8,573 nucleotides of DNA from assembly GCA_025924845.1 (NCBI GenBank), contig JAICHN010000225.1:1-8573 (forward strand), read 5' to 3'. Position numbers and translations under genes: made by a program. Source of the DNA: Chloroflexota bacterium (lineage in GTDB: Bacteria; Chloroflexota; UBA5177; JANWHV01). Below the pieces are notes generated by a model. The model saw nothing but the letters and a program-made list of their open reading frames with translations, had not been told where the DNA came from and searched no databases. Positions 1-7,596 of the stretch are shown in pieces (within the stretch, counting starts at the first letter, position 1; each line of letters starts with the position of its first letter).

Positions 1-129
1 CCCGGCGACAACGTGGAGATGGGCGTGGAGTTGATCGTGCCGGTGGCCCTGGAAGTGGGGCTGCGCTTCGCCATTCGCGAGGGCGGACGCACTGTCGGCG
101 CCGGCGCCGTCACCAGAATCGAGAAGTAG
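1..129 (+). CDS. tuf: Elongation factor Tu, C-terminal fragment
   Basis: This is the last 42 codons of EF-Tu, the GTPase that delivers aminoacyl-tRNA to the ribosomal A site; the start lies outside the window. Frame 1 reads [20 protein letters not shown], then [20 protein letters not shown] and EK, then TAG. This is the final beta-barrel (domain 3) of EF-Tu, and the [15 protein letters not shown] block is nearly invariant in the family. The protein ends in Ile-Glu-Lys, a minor C-terminal variation. Only domain 3 is visible, so the GTPase motifs cannot be checked. The gene leads directly into rpmG-secE-nusG, a common bacterial order, so it is probably co-transcribed with them. The identification is very secure because the block is so conserved. 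Confidence 0.96.
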   Translation, partial: PGDNVEMGVELIVPVALEVGLRFAIREGGRTVGAGAVTRIEK

Positions 130-140
130 GGGCGAGAGAG

Positions 141-186
141 CCCGAGCGGGCGCGGGGCCGATCTGTGGTCCCGCCCCAGACTCGGG
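141..186 (+). promoter_or_regulatory. Stem-loop in tuf-rpmG spacer
   Basis: The 82-nt gap between tuf and rpmG can fold into a long hairpin. The outer stem is CCCGAG (141-146) with CTCGGG (181-186). The inner stem is GCGGGGCC (152-159) with GGTCCCGC (167-174), with one G-U pair and the loop GATCTGT. A few mismatches lie between the two stems. No T-tract follows, so it does not look like a classical intrinsic terminator. It could reduce read-through from the highly expressed tuf, stabilise the tuf mRNA 3' end or mark a processing site. Only the pairing potential is seen; the function is inferred. Confidence 0.4.
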
Positions 187-211
187 ACATACTGCCCAGC
201 GGGAGAAAGCC

Positions 212-382
212 ATGGCCGGCGCGAAGAAGGAAAATCGCCTTTTCATCACCCTAGCCTGTCAGGAATGCAAGCGACGGAATTATACTACGACCAAGAACCG
301 ACGCAACGATCCTGACCGGTTGGAGTTTAATAAATACTGTCGGTGGTGTCGTTGCCATCGAGCCCATCGGGAAACGAAGTAA
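212..382 (+). CDS. rpmG: Ribosomal protein bL33
   Basis: This 56-residue protein is a small component of the 50S subunit that sits near the E site. It has a zinc-ribbon layout, with CQEC at residues 16-19 and CRWC at 43-46. This is the zinc-binding (C+) form of L33, with an additional Cys at 48. The middle reads [20 protein letters not shown] and the end HRETK, both characteristic of bL33. The ATG is preceded by GGGAG (201-205) with a 6-nt spacer, a good ribosome binding site. The stop codon TAA abuts the secE ATG with no gap, which suggests translational coupling. Its position between tuf and secE is typical of many bacterial genomes. It is too short for a length-filtered gene finder but is clearly real. 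Confidence 0.95.
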   Translation: MAGAKKENRLFITLACQECKRRNYTTTKNRRNDPDRLEFNKYCRWCRCHRAHRETK

Positions 383-616
383 ATGCCAGGCAGCACCGCG
401 AACCCTACTTCCGCGCCCGCGCAGCGGCGGCAACTCAGTATTGCTCGGTATTTGCGCGACTCACGGATTGAGCTGAAAAAGGTTACCTGGCCAACTCGTG
501 AGCAAACGATTAACCTCACCATAGTAGTGTGCGTGGTGTGCGTAGCGATCTCGCTCTTTCTTGGCGGCCTTGACTGGATCTTTGCTGAATTCATCAAGCT
601 GCTGGCCGGGAGTTAG
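383..616 (+). CDS. secE: Preprotein translocase subunit SecE
   Basis: This 77-residue protein is the short, single-span form of SecE, the clamp that holds the SecY channel of the Sec translocon in the plasma membrane. Residues 1-20 are a hydrophilic, low-complexity cytoplasmic tail. Residues 20-43 hold the conserved amphipathic helix, with RDSRIELKKVTWPTREQT; the KKVTWPTR core is the SecE signature. One transmembrane helix follows at about 44-67. Proteobacterial SecE usually has three spans, so this is the minimal form found in Gram-positives and many other phyla. The ATG directly abuts the rpmG stop. The only ribosome binding site is a weak GGGA inside the end of rpmG, so coupling to rpmG translation is likely. 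It lies upstream of nusG, the near-universal arrangement. Confidence 0.94.
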   Translation: MPGSTANPTSAPAQRRQLSIARYLRDSRIELKKVTWPTREQTINLTIVVCVVCVAISLFLGGLDWIFAEFIKLLAGS

Positions 617-657
617 TAGCCCCCGCGTACCGCGCCAAGGGGAGAAGGATAGCAGCC

Positions 658-1203
658 GTGGCCATCGAAGCACCAGTCGACGCACGGCAGTGGTATGTCA
701 TCCATACCTATGCCGGATACGAAAACAAGGTAAAACAGAATCTGCAGCACCGCATCCAATCGATGGGGGTGGAGGATCGTATTTTCCGCGTGGAGATCCC
801 GGTCGAGGATGAGATCGAGATCAAGAACGGGAAGCGAAACACCGTGCAGCGGAAACTGTACCCCGGCTATGTGCTGGTGGAAATGCTGATGGACGACCAT
901 TCATGGTCGGTGGTGCGTAACACCCCCGGGGTAACCGGCTTCGTCAGTTCCGGCACCAAAGCCGTCCCGCTCCAGGACAGCGAGGTGAAGCAGATCCTCA
1001 AGCAAATGGGCGAAGACGCGCCGCGGATCAAAGCTACCTATACCAAGGGGCAAAGCGTCAAGATCATCGATGGCCCCTTCCTGGAGTTTATCGGCGTGAT
1101 CGACGAAGTCACTCCGGATCGTAATAAGCTGAAGGTGCTGGTCAGCATGTTTGGTCGGGAAACTCCGGTGGAATTGGACTTCCTCCAGGTGGAGAAGCTG
1201 TAA
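658..1203 (+). CDS. nusG: Transcription termination/antitermination factor NusG
   Basis: NusG binds RNA polymerase through its N-terminal domain and, through its KOW domain, Rho or ribosomal protein S10, linking transcription to termination or translation. The protein has 181 residues, the usual length. The NGN domain spans about residues 11-115, beginning WYVIHTYAGYENKVKQNL and containing KLYPGYVLVEM (67-77) and RNTPGVTGFV (87-96). The KOW domain (about 128-181) contains KGQSVKIIDGPFLEFIGVI and ends in VELDFLQVEKL. The start is GTG, chosen because AGGGGAGAAGGA (638-649) lies 8 nt upstream and the conserved protein begins about ten residues later. It sits 41 nt after secE and 58 nt before rplK. 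Nothing in the sequence suggests an altered function. Confidence 0.96.
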   Translation: MAIEAPVDARQWYVIHTYAGYENKVKQNLQHRIQSMGVEDRIFRVEIPVEDEIEIKNGKRNTVQRKLYPGYVLVEMLMDDHSWSVVRNTPGVTGFVSSGTKAVPLQDSEVKQILKQMGEDAPRIKATYTKGQSVKIIDGPFLEFIGVIDEVTPDRNKLKVLVSMFGRETPVELDFLQVEKL

Positions 1204-1205
1204 GT

Positions 1206-1213
1206 AGAGGAGG
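1206..1213 (+). promoter_or_regulatory. Displaced Shine-Dalgarno before rplK
   Basis: AGAGGAGG follows the nusG stop by two bases and is the strongest Shine-Dalgarno sequence in this stretch. It lies 48 nt upstream of the rplK ATG (1262), far beyond the normal 5-10 nt spacing. Nothing purine-rich precedes the rplK start itself: the 20 nt before it read mostly C and T. The site either serves the short reading frame at 1215 or is brought near rplK by RNA folding. Confidence 0.6.
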
Positions 1214-1214
1214 A

Positions 1215-1277
1215 ATGGGTAGCGGCGGCGGCATCCGGGTCGTCTCCGTCATCCCGCTGTTATGGCAAAACGCGTAA
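1215..1277 (+). CDS. Possible 20-codon leader ORF overlapping rplK start
   Basis: A short frame opens with ATG at 1215, immediately behind AGAGGAGG, and encodes [20 protein letters not shown] before TAA at 1275-1277. It is in a different frame from rplK and ends 13 nt inside it, so a terminating ribosome would sit over the rplK ATG at 1262. This suggests translational coupling or re-initiation for rplK, which has no Shine-Dalgarno of its own. Against this, the AGGAGG core is only 1 nt from the ATG, too close for ideal initiation, although the upstream AGAGG part gives 4 nt. The peptide resembles nothing I recognise and may have no function of its own. Confidence 0.3.
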   Translation: MGSGGGIRVVSVIPLLWQNA

Positions 1278-1687
1278 AGGCGATCGTCAAGCTCCAGGTG
1301 CCCGCCGGCAAGGCTACGCCGGCGCCGCCGGTTGGTCCCGCTCTGGGCCAGCACGGGGTGAATATCATGGGCTTCGTCAAGGAATATAATGAGCGGACCG
1401 CCGCCAAGACCGGCAGCGTAGTTCCGGTTGAGATCACCGTGTTCGAGGACCGCTCGTTTACCTTCGTGCTGAAGACGCCGCCCGCCTCCGAGCTGATCAA
1501 GAAGGCAGCCGGCTTGACGAGCGGTTCAAAAAATCCTCTGGCCGAAAAGGTAGGCAAGATCAGCAAGGATAAGGTGCGCGAGATCGCCGAGCAGAAGATG
1601 CCCGATCTGAATGCCACCACGATCGAGATGGCGATGCGTACCATCGAGGGTACCGCCCGAAGCATGGGTGTTGAGATCGTCGGCTGA
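1262..1687 (+). CDS. rplK: Ribosomal protein uL11
   Basis: L11 binds the GTPase-associated centre of 23S rRNA, forms the base of the L7/L12 stalk and is the site where thiopeptides such as thiostrepton act. The protein has 141 residues, the standard length. The N-terminal domain (about 1-70) reads [20 protein letters not shown], with [17 protein letters not shown] after it; the proline-rich part is the thiostrepton-contact region. The C-terminal rRNA-binding domain (about 76-141) ends with [15 protein letters not shown], the family signature. The ATG matches the usual [12 protein letters not shown] N-terminus exactly, so the start is certain although no ribosome binding site adjoins it. The nearest Shine-Dalgarno is about 50 nt upstream. 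rplA follows after 95 nt, the expected partner. Confidence 0.97.
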   Translation: MAKRVKAIVKLQVPAGKATPAPPVGPALGQHGVNIMGFVKEYNERTAAKTGSVVPVEITVFEDRSFTFVLKTPPASELIKKAAGLTSGSKNPLAEKVGKISKDKVREIAEQKMPDLNATTIEMAMRTIEGTARSMGVEIVG

Positions 1688-1696
1688 CGCGGCAGC

Positions 1697-1712
1697 CGCA
1701 TGCCGGCATGCG
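1697..1712. repeat. 16-bp perfect palindrome after rplK
   Basis: CGCATGCCGGCATGCG is a perfect 16-bp palindrome starting 10 nt after the rplK stop. In RNA it would form a 6-bp stem with a CCGG loop. It could mark the rplK mRNA end or help to arrange the downstream L1-binding structure. As DNA it could also be a protein-binding site. Only the symmetry is seen. Confidence 0.6.
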
Positions 1713-1718
1713 CATCAA

Positions 1719-1772
1719 CCACAGGGACATGTGGGAGGGCCGTTTCGCGGCCCGCTAAGTAACCACGGGAGA
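1719..1772 (+). promoter_or_regulatory. Putative L1-binding autoregulatory mRNA site
   Basis: The rplA leader folds as GTGG (1731-1734) with CCAC (1763-1766), an internal loop of GA against GCTAAGTAA, and a distal stem GGGCCG (1737-1742) with CGGCCC (1748-1753) closed by TTTCG. This matches the L1-binding part of 23S rRNA helices 76-77. From memory, the E. coli version contains GUGGGAGG on one strand and GAAAUACCAC on the other; here the strands are GTGGGAGG and AAGTAACCAC. L1 is known to repress its own operon by binding such a mimic on its mRNA. The rplA ribosome binding site (GGGAGA, 1767-1772) directly follows the CCAC strand, so bound L1 would block initiation. A second CCACA (1719-1723) can pair with the same TGTGG (1730-1734), giving a competing fold. 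Confidence 0.72.
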
Positions 1773-1782
1773 TTGAAGACCA

Positions 1783-2490
1783 ATGGCAAAGCACGGTAAG
1801 CAGTACAGGGCCGTAGCGAAACTGGTGGAAGAGGATAAGCTCTATACGCCCTCCGAGGCAGTCAGCTTGCTCAAGGAAACCTCGTTCGTCAAGTTCGATC
1901 CGACCATCGAATTGCACTTTCGGCTCGGCGTGGATCCCCGCCATGCCGATCAGATGGTCCGCGGCACGGCCATACTGCCGCACGGCACCGGCAAGGTGGT
2001 CCGTATCCTGGTCTTTGCGCAAGGCGACAAGGCGCGCGAGGCCGAGGAGGCGGGTGCCGACTTCGTGGGCAGCGCTGACCTCGTCAAGCAGATCAACGAA
2101 GGATGGCTCGGCTTCGACACGGCGATCGCGACGCCCGACATGATGCAGATCGTGGGCCGCCTTGGCAAGATCCTTGGCCGGCGCGGCTTAATGCCCAATC
2201 CCAAGGCGGGGACAGTTACCTTCGACATCGCGCGCACGATCAAGGAGGTGCGCAGTGGGCGGGTAGAGTTCCGCGTGGATCGCGCCGGTCTGGTCCATGT
2301 GCCCGTGGGTAAGCTCTCCTTTGACGAGCCGAGTATTTTGAATAACGTGGCGGCAATGATCGACGCGGTCACGGCGGCCAGGCCCAGCGGCGCCAAGGGA
2401 CACTATATGCGCGGGATTACCCTTACCTCAACCATGGGACCCGGCATCCCCCTCGACACCAGCGCCGCCCAGGCCCTACACGCCGCCTGA
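1783..2490 (+). CDS. rplA: Ribosomal protein uL1
   Basis: L1 forms the mobile stalk of the 50S subunit next to the E site, where it helps release deacylated tRNA; free L1 is also a translational repressor of its own mRNA. The protein has 235 residues, the normal length. It starts [20 protein letters not shown] and shows the conserved [11 protein letters not shown] helix. The family signature lies near residues 124-147: [20 protein letters not shown] followed by GTVT. The C-terminal end [20 protein letters not shown] is also typical. The ATG is preceded by GGGAGA (1767-1772) at 10 nt, just behind the L1-binding structure. The gene is the last in its cluster and is followed by a strong terminator rather than by rplJ. 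Confidence 0.97.
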   Translation: MAKHGKQYRAVAKLVEEDKLYTPSEAVSLLKETSFVKFDPTIELHFRLGVDPRHADQMVRGTAILPHGTGKVVRILVFAQGDKAREAEEAGADFVGSADLVKQINEGWLGFDTAIATPDMMQIVGRLGKILGRRGLMPNPKAGTVTFDIARTIKEVRSGRVEFRVDRAGLVHVPVGKLSFDEPSILNNVAAMIDAVTAARPSGAKGHYMRGITLTSTMGPGIPLDTSAAQALHAA

Positions 2491-2520
2491 GTCTGTCGGC
2501 TTGGCCGATCTGGAGATTCT

Positions 2521-2568
2521 CCTAAACCAAGGAGCCCGCGACTTCGGTCGCGGGCTCCTTGGTTTAGG
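2521..2568 (+). terminator. Strong hairpin terminator after rplA
   Basis: CCTAAACCAAGGAGCCCGCGAC (2521-2542) pairs perfectly over 22 bp with 2547-2568, and the loop TTCG is closed by a C-G pair, the exceptionally stable C(UUCG)G tetraloop. It starts 31 nt after the rplA stop. No T-run follows; the U-rich part (TTGGTTTAG) is inside the stem. The perfect symmetry means it would also form on the opposite strand. It most likely ends the tuf-to-rplA transcript and insulates the ABC operon from it. Confidence 0.85.
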
Positions 2569-2592
2569 CCGGTAGTGCTTTCTACCCATCAC

Positions 2593-2641
2593 TTCAGTAC
2601 GTTGGACCCTCGCTTCAGGGCGCCTATCGTCGCATACTGAA
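2593..2641 (+). promoter_or_regulatory. Candidate promoter with flanking inverted repeat, ABC operon
   Basis: Between the terminator and the ATPase gene, TTGGAC (2602-2607) and TATCGT (2625-2630) are 17 nt apart, a spacing that fits a sigma-70 type promoter, although each hexamer is an imperfect match. A 7-bp inverted repeat, TTCAGTA (2593-2599) with TACTGAA (2635-2641), brackets them, and CCCT/AGGG (2607-2610 with 2617-2620) is nested inside. The repeat could be an operator. A promoter is expected here because a strong terminator lies just upstream. The exact assignment is tentative. Confidence 0.35.
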
Positions 2642-2684
2642 TCAGACGTCGATGCGACGAGCGACGAGAAGTGGAGTGGATGCT

Positions 2685-3506
2685 ATGGACCACGGCCCCA
2701 ACCTCTCGGCCGGAGAACGTCCCCTAGTCCTCGAAGCCGATCATCTCGTGAAGCGCTTCGGTGATTTCACCGCCGTCGATGACCTTGGCTTGCGGGTCGC
2801 GGCGGGTGAGGTGTTCGGCCTGTTGGGCCCGAACGGCGCCGGTAAGACGACGACGATCAGCATGTGCATCGGTCTGCTGCACCCAACCTCCGGCAGGGTG
2901 CGAATCGCAGGTTACGACGTGACGCGCGATGCGCAAGCGGTGAAGTCGCTTATCGGTTACGTGCCGGATGAGCCGTACCTCTACGACCGACTTACCGCGC
3001 GCGAGTTTGTGACCCTGATGGGCGAGCTCTATGGAATGCCTGGACCGCTGACGGACCATGTTGACCAGTTGCTGACCTATTTCGACCTCATGGACGCCGC
3101 GGATAGCCAAATTGCCGGCTACTCGCATGGTATGAAACAGAAGACCGCCCTCTGCGGCGCCCTGATCCATGATCCGCTATTGCTCTTTCTCGATGAACCG
3201 ACCGTGGGATTGGATCCCAAGAGTGCCCGACTGCTGAAAGACACCGTACGGTCGCTCGCCGATCAAGGGCGAGCGGTGCTGCTCAGCACACACATTCTGG
3301 AGATTGCCCAGGCCATATGCGACCGCTTGGCGATCATTGATAAAGGGCGCCTCATCGCCCAGGGCTCCCTCGACGAATTGCGAGGCGCGACCAGCGCCAA
3401 TCGCGGTGAAAGCCTCGAGGATATCTTTTTGCGGCTTACCGGCGGCGAGGAGGAACAGACTCTGGCCCGCGCCCTCAGCGTCCCCACCCCGAGTCCATCC
3501 AAATGA
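2685..3506 (+). CDS. ABC transporter ATP-binding protein
   Basis: This is the nucleotide-binding subunit of an ABC exporter and would power the permease encoded next. With the start at 2685 it has 273 residues. Walker A is GPNGAGKT at about 48-55, Walker B LLLFLDEPT at 165-173, the D-loop GLDP at 175-178 and the switch His in STH at 201-203. The signature is YSHGMKQK instead of LSGGQ. The Q-loop position reads GYVPDEPYLY, with Asp where Gln is usual; both variants occur in some ABC-2 export ATPases. ATG 2685 is preferred because GTGGAG lies 8 nt upstream. An in-frame ATG at 2652 would add 11 residues but lacks a ribosome binding site. The stop overlaps the permease start as ATGA. The substrate is unknown; drug, lipid or peptide export are all possible. 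Confidence 0.9.
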   Translation: MDHGPNLSAGERPLVLEADHLVKRFGDFTAVDDLGLRVAAGEVFGLLGPNGAGKTTTISMCIGLLHPTSGRVRIAGYDVTRDAQAVKSLIGYVPDEPYLYDRLTAREFVTLMGELYGMPGPLTDHVDQLLTYFDLMDAADSQIAGYSHGMKQKTALCGALIHDPLLLFLDEPTVGLDPKSARLLKDTVRSLADQGRAVLLSTHILEIAQAICDRLAIIDKGRLIAQGSLDELRGATSANRGESLEDIFLRLTGGEEEQTLARALSVPTPSPSK

Positions 3507-5263
3507 GCACACACATGCCTGGCTCGCCGCCCAATTTCATCCGTGCCCTCGGCATTCTCCTGAAAATGCGCCTGAAGATGTTGCTTCGCCCAACCGGCCG
3601 GGGCACGGCGGCATCTGGTCAGCGGCTAAACCGGACGTGGATGCGCTATCTCATTTTGCTGGTTGTCGTGATCCTACTGGCGTTCAACGTCACGGCGCGG
3701 CTGGTCGACGTGGTCGGCGGCCCTGCCGGAAGACTGTTGCTCGAGGCCATGCTTACCTTTGCCTCCTCGGCGGCGAGCGTCGCGCTCTTCCTCTTTGCTA
3801 TCCCATCTGTGTTGGCTGCCTTTACTTACAAGAGCGACCTCAAACTTCTCCTGCTCACGCCGGTATCGCCGCGCCTGCTCCTGGCCGAGAAGTTTGTCGG
3901 TATTTATCTGATGCTGTCGGGCCTGATTGTGCTGATCGGAGCGCCTATATTGCTTGGTCTGGGACGCGCCTTGCATCTGGGTCCAGGCTACGGTATCGTC
4001 GCCATTCTTGTGTTGTTGCTCTTGCCGATCGCCCCGTTGGGACTGGCCCTCCTTATCATGGTGGCCGTGCTGCGTAAGCTGCCCGCGCGTTGGGCACGCA
4101 CCATCACGGCCGTACTCGGCTCGGTCTTCGGCCTGGCCTTTTACATCGGTACCCAGATACTGACCAACGGGGGCGGCACCGCGAAAACCGCCAATCTCCA
4201 ACGGTTGTTCAGGCAGACGCCTCATGCGTGGTGGCAGAGTCTCCCCACCACATGGCCGGGACAGGCGCTGAGCGCCGCCGCCCAGGGACAGACCGGCACC
4301 ACGATCACCTACCTGGTAATTTCGCTCGTCCCGGCCGCCGTGCTCGCCGTCACCGGCGTCCTCCTGGCAGCGCACCTATTCGCTACCGGTTGGGCCACCT
4401 ATCAGGAAGTGGGCACTCACCGACGAACGAGAGCCGCGATCGACATACCCCCCGCCGAAGCTCCCATTCGCCGTGAATCCGTGCCGGCGCGGACGATTGC
4501 CGGGCACGGTGTAGCCGGGACGGAACAGCTTGGCCTCCGGCAGGTGTGGCGACCATTGTGGCGGAAGGATTGGCTCAATGTGCGCCGGGATCCGCAGATG
4601 TTGGCGCGTCTGGCCTATCCCCTGGTCATCGTCGTTTTCGGCCTCTACCAAACCATTAGCAAGCGGTCGAGCGGCGGTTCCGGCATGACGCACGGAGCCA
4701 ACTCCGTTGCCTTCTTCATCACTCTTGCGATATACGCCTATTTCCTGACCAATTTTCTCTCCGCACGCCTGGTCAATCGAGAAGGACGTTCGTTGTATCT
4801 ACTGGCACTCGCACCGATCGGTGCGCGAGACATCTTCCTGGTCAAGTGGGCCTTCGGCGCTTTGCCGATCGCGGCGCTGGTTGAGATCATTTTGCTGATC
4901 GGGTCCGTGTTCCTGCATCTATCAGCCGGAGCAGTCCTGCTGAGCATAGCCACGTTCGGCTGCCTCGTCATGGCCATGGTCGGTGGGGCCTTAACGCTCA
5001 GCCTGGTCTGGCCTCGGCTCGACTGGGACAATCCGTCCAGACAAGTGAGCATACAGGCGTTACTCTTCACCGCGGTGGGGGGACTGATTCTGAGCGCGGG
5101 CAGCTGCGCCTTGTTGGCCGTCGTACTTGGCTGGGCATCGAGCCGGCCCCTGATCGCCCTGGCGGCGGGCCTCGGGATCTTCGTGATCAATGGGGGAGTC
5201 GCGCTGATCAGCCAAATCGTAGGCAGCCAGGCCATGGAGCGCCTACTGCACGGTGGTACTTGA
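3503..5263 (+). CDS. ABC-2-like exporter permease, duplicated halves
   Basis: This 586-residue integral membrane protein has about 12 predicted helices, at roughly 48-68, 80-105, 133-158, 163-189, 200-220, 268-293, 370-385, 402-422, 445-472, 475-500, 518-545 and 548-572. It is the presumed membrane subunit for the ATPase encoded just upstream, with which it overlaps by 4 nt (ATGA), so the two are translationally coupled. Two similar blocks suggest an internal duplication: SDLKLLLLTPVSPRLLLAEK at 111-130, and REGRSLYLLALAPIGARDIF at 426-445 followed by LVKWA. Each resembles the conserved Leu-rich/Pro/Arg motif of ABC-2 exporters. Each half also has a basic, cytoplasmic-type lead-in: about 14-30 and LWRKDWLNVRRDPQMLARL at 352-370. 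A hydrophilic linker (about 300-345) joins the halves. I cannot name the family or the substrate. Confidence 0.85.
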   Translation: MSTHMPGSPPNFIRALGILLKMRLKMLLRPTGRGTAASGQRLNRTWMRYLILLVVVILLAFNVTARLVDVVGGPAGRLLLEAMLTFASSAASVALFLFAIPSVLAAFTYKSDLKLLLLTPVSPRLLLAEKFVGIYLMLSGLIVLIGAPILLGLGRALHLGPGYGIVAILVLLLLPIAPLGLALLIMVAVLRKLPARWARTITAVLGSVFGLAFYIGTQILTNGGGTAKTANLQRLFRQTPHAWWQSLPTTWPGQALSAAAQGQTGTTITYLVISLVPAAVLAVTGVLLAAHLFATGWATYQEVGTHRRTRAAIDIPPAEAPIRRESVPARTIAGHGVAGTEQLGLRQVWRPLWRKDWLNVRRDPQMLARLAYPLVIVVFGLYQTISKRSSGGSGMTHGANSVAFFITLAIYAYFLTNFLSARLVNREGRSLYLLALAPIGARDIFLVKWAFGALPIAALVEIILLIGSVFLHLSAGAVLLSIATFGCLVMAMVGGALTLSLVWPRLDWDNPSRQVSIQALLFTAVGGLILSAGSCALLAVVLGWASSRPLIALAAGLGIFVINGGVALISQIVGSQAMERLLHGGT

Positions 5264-7495
<2,232 letters not shown>

Positions 7496-7516
7496 GTACG
7501 GCTGTCGCCCGCGGGT

Positions 7517-7543
7517 ATTTTGCGCATCGGTCTGCTGCAAAAT
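7517..7543 (+). repeat. Inverted repeat in gyrB-pepF spacer
   Basis: ATTTTGC (7517-7523) and GCAAAAT (7537-7543) form a perfect 7-bp inverted repeat, which GCA/TGC inside can extend across a one-base bulge. A second small hairpin, GGGC/GCCC (7554-7557 with 7563-7566), follows. They may act as a weak terminator or attenuator between gyrB and the peptidase gene, or as an operator. No proper T-tract follows either one. Confidence 0.35.
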
Positions 7544-7596
7544 GGGCACTGTTGGGCGTTTAGCCCGATTGCCTTTGCACGAAGGGGAACCCTGCC

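Noticed and set aside
1611..1799. 62-codon frame spanning the rplK end and rplA leader
   Set aside because: It is off-frame within rplK and runs through the L1-binding structure, with no independent ribosome binding site.
1249..2022. 257-codon minus-strand frame across rplK and rplA
   Set aside because: It is a shadow of two highly conserved ribosomal protein genes, with no recognisable domain.
3304..4077. 257-codon plus-strand frame crossing the ATPase-permease junction
   Set aside because: It overlaps two coupled genes with clear domains. Its product is rich in Arg, Pro, Ala and His, as expected for an off-frame read.
3674..4375. 233-codon minus-strand frame opposite the permease
   Set aside because: The Gln/Arg/Gly-rich translation is typical of the reverse complement of a hydrophobic membrane protein gene.
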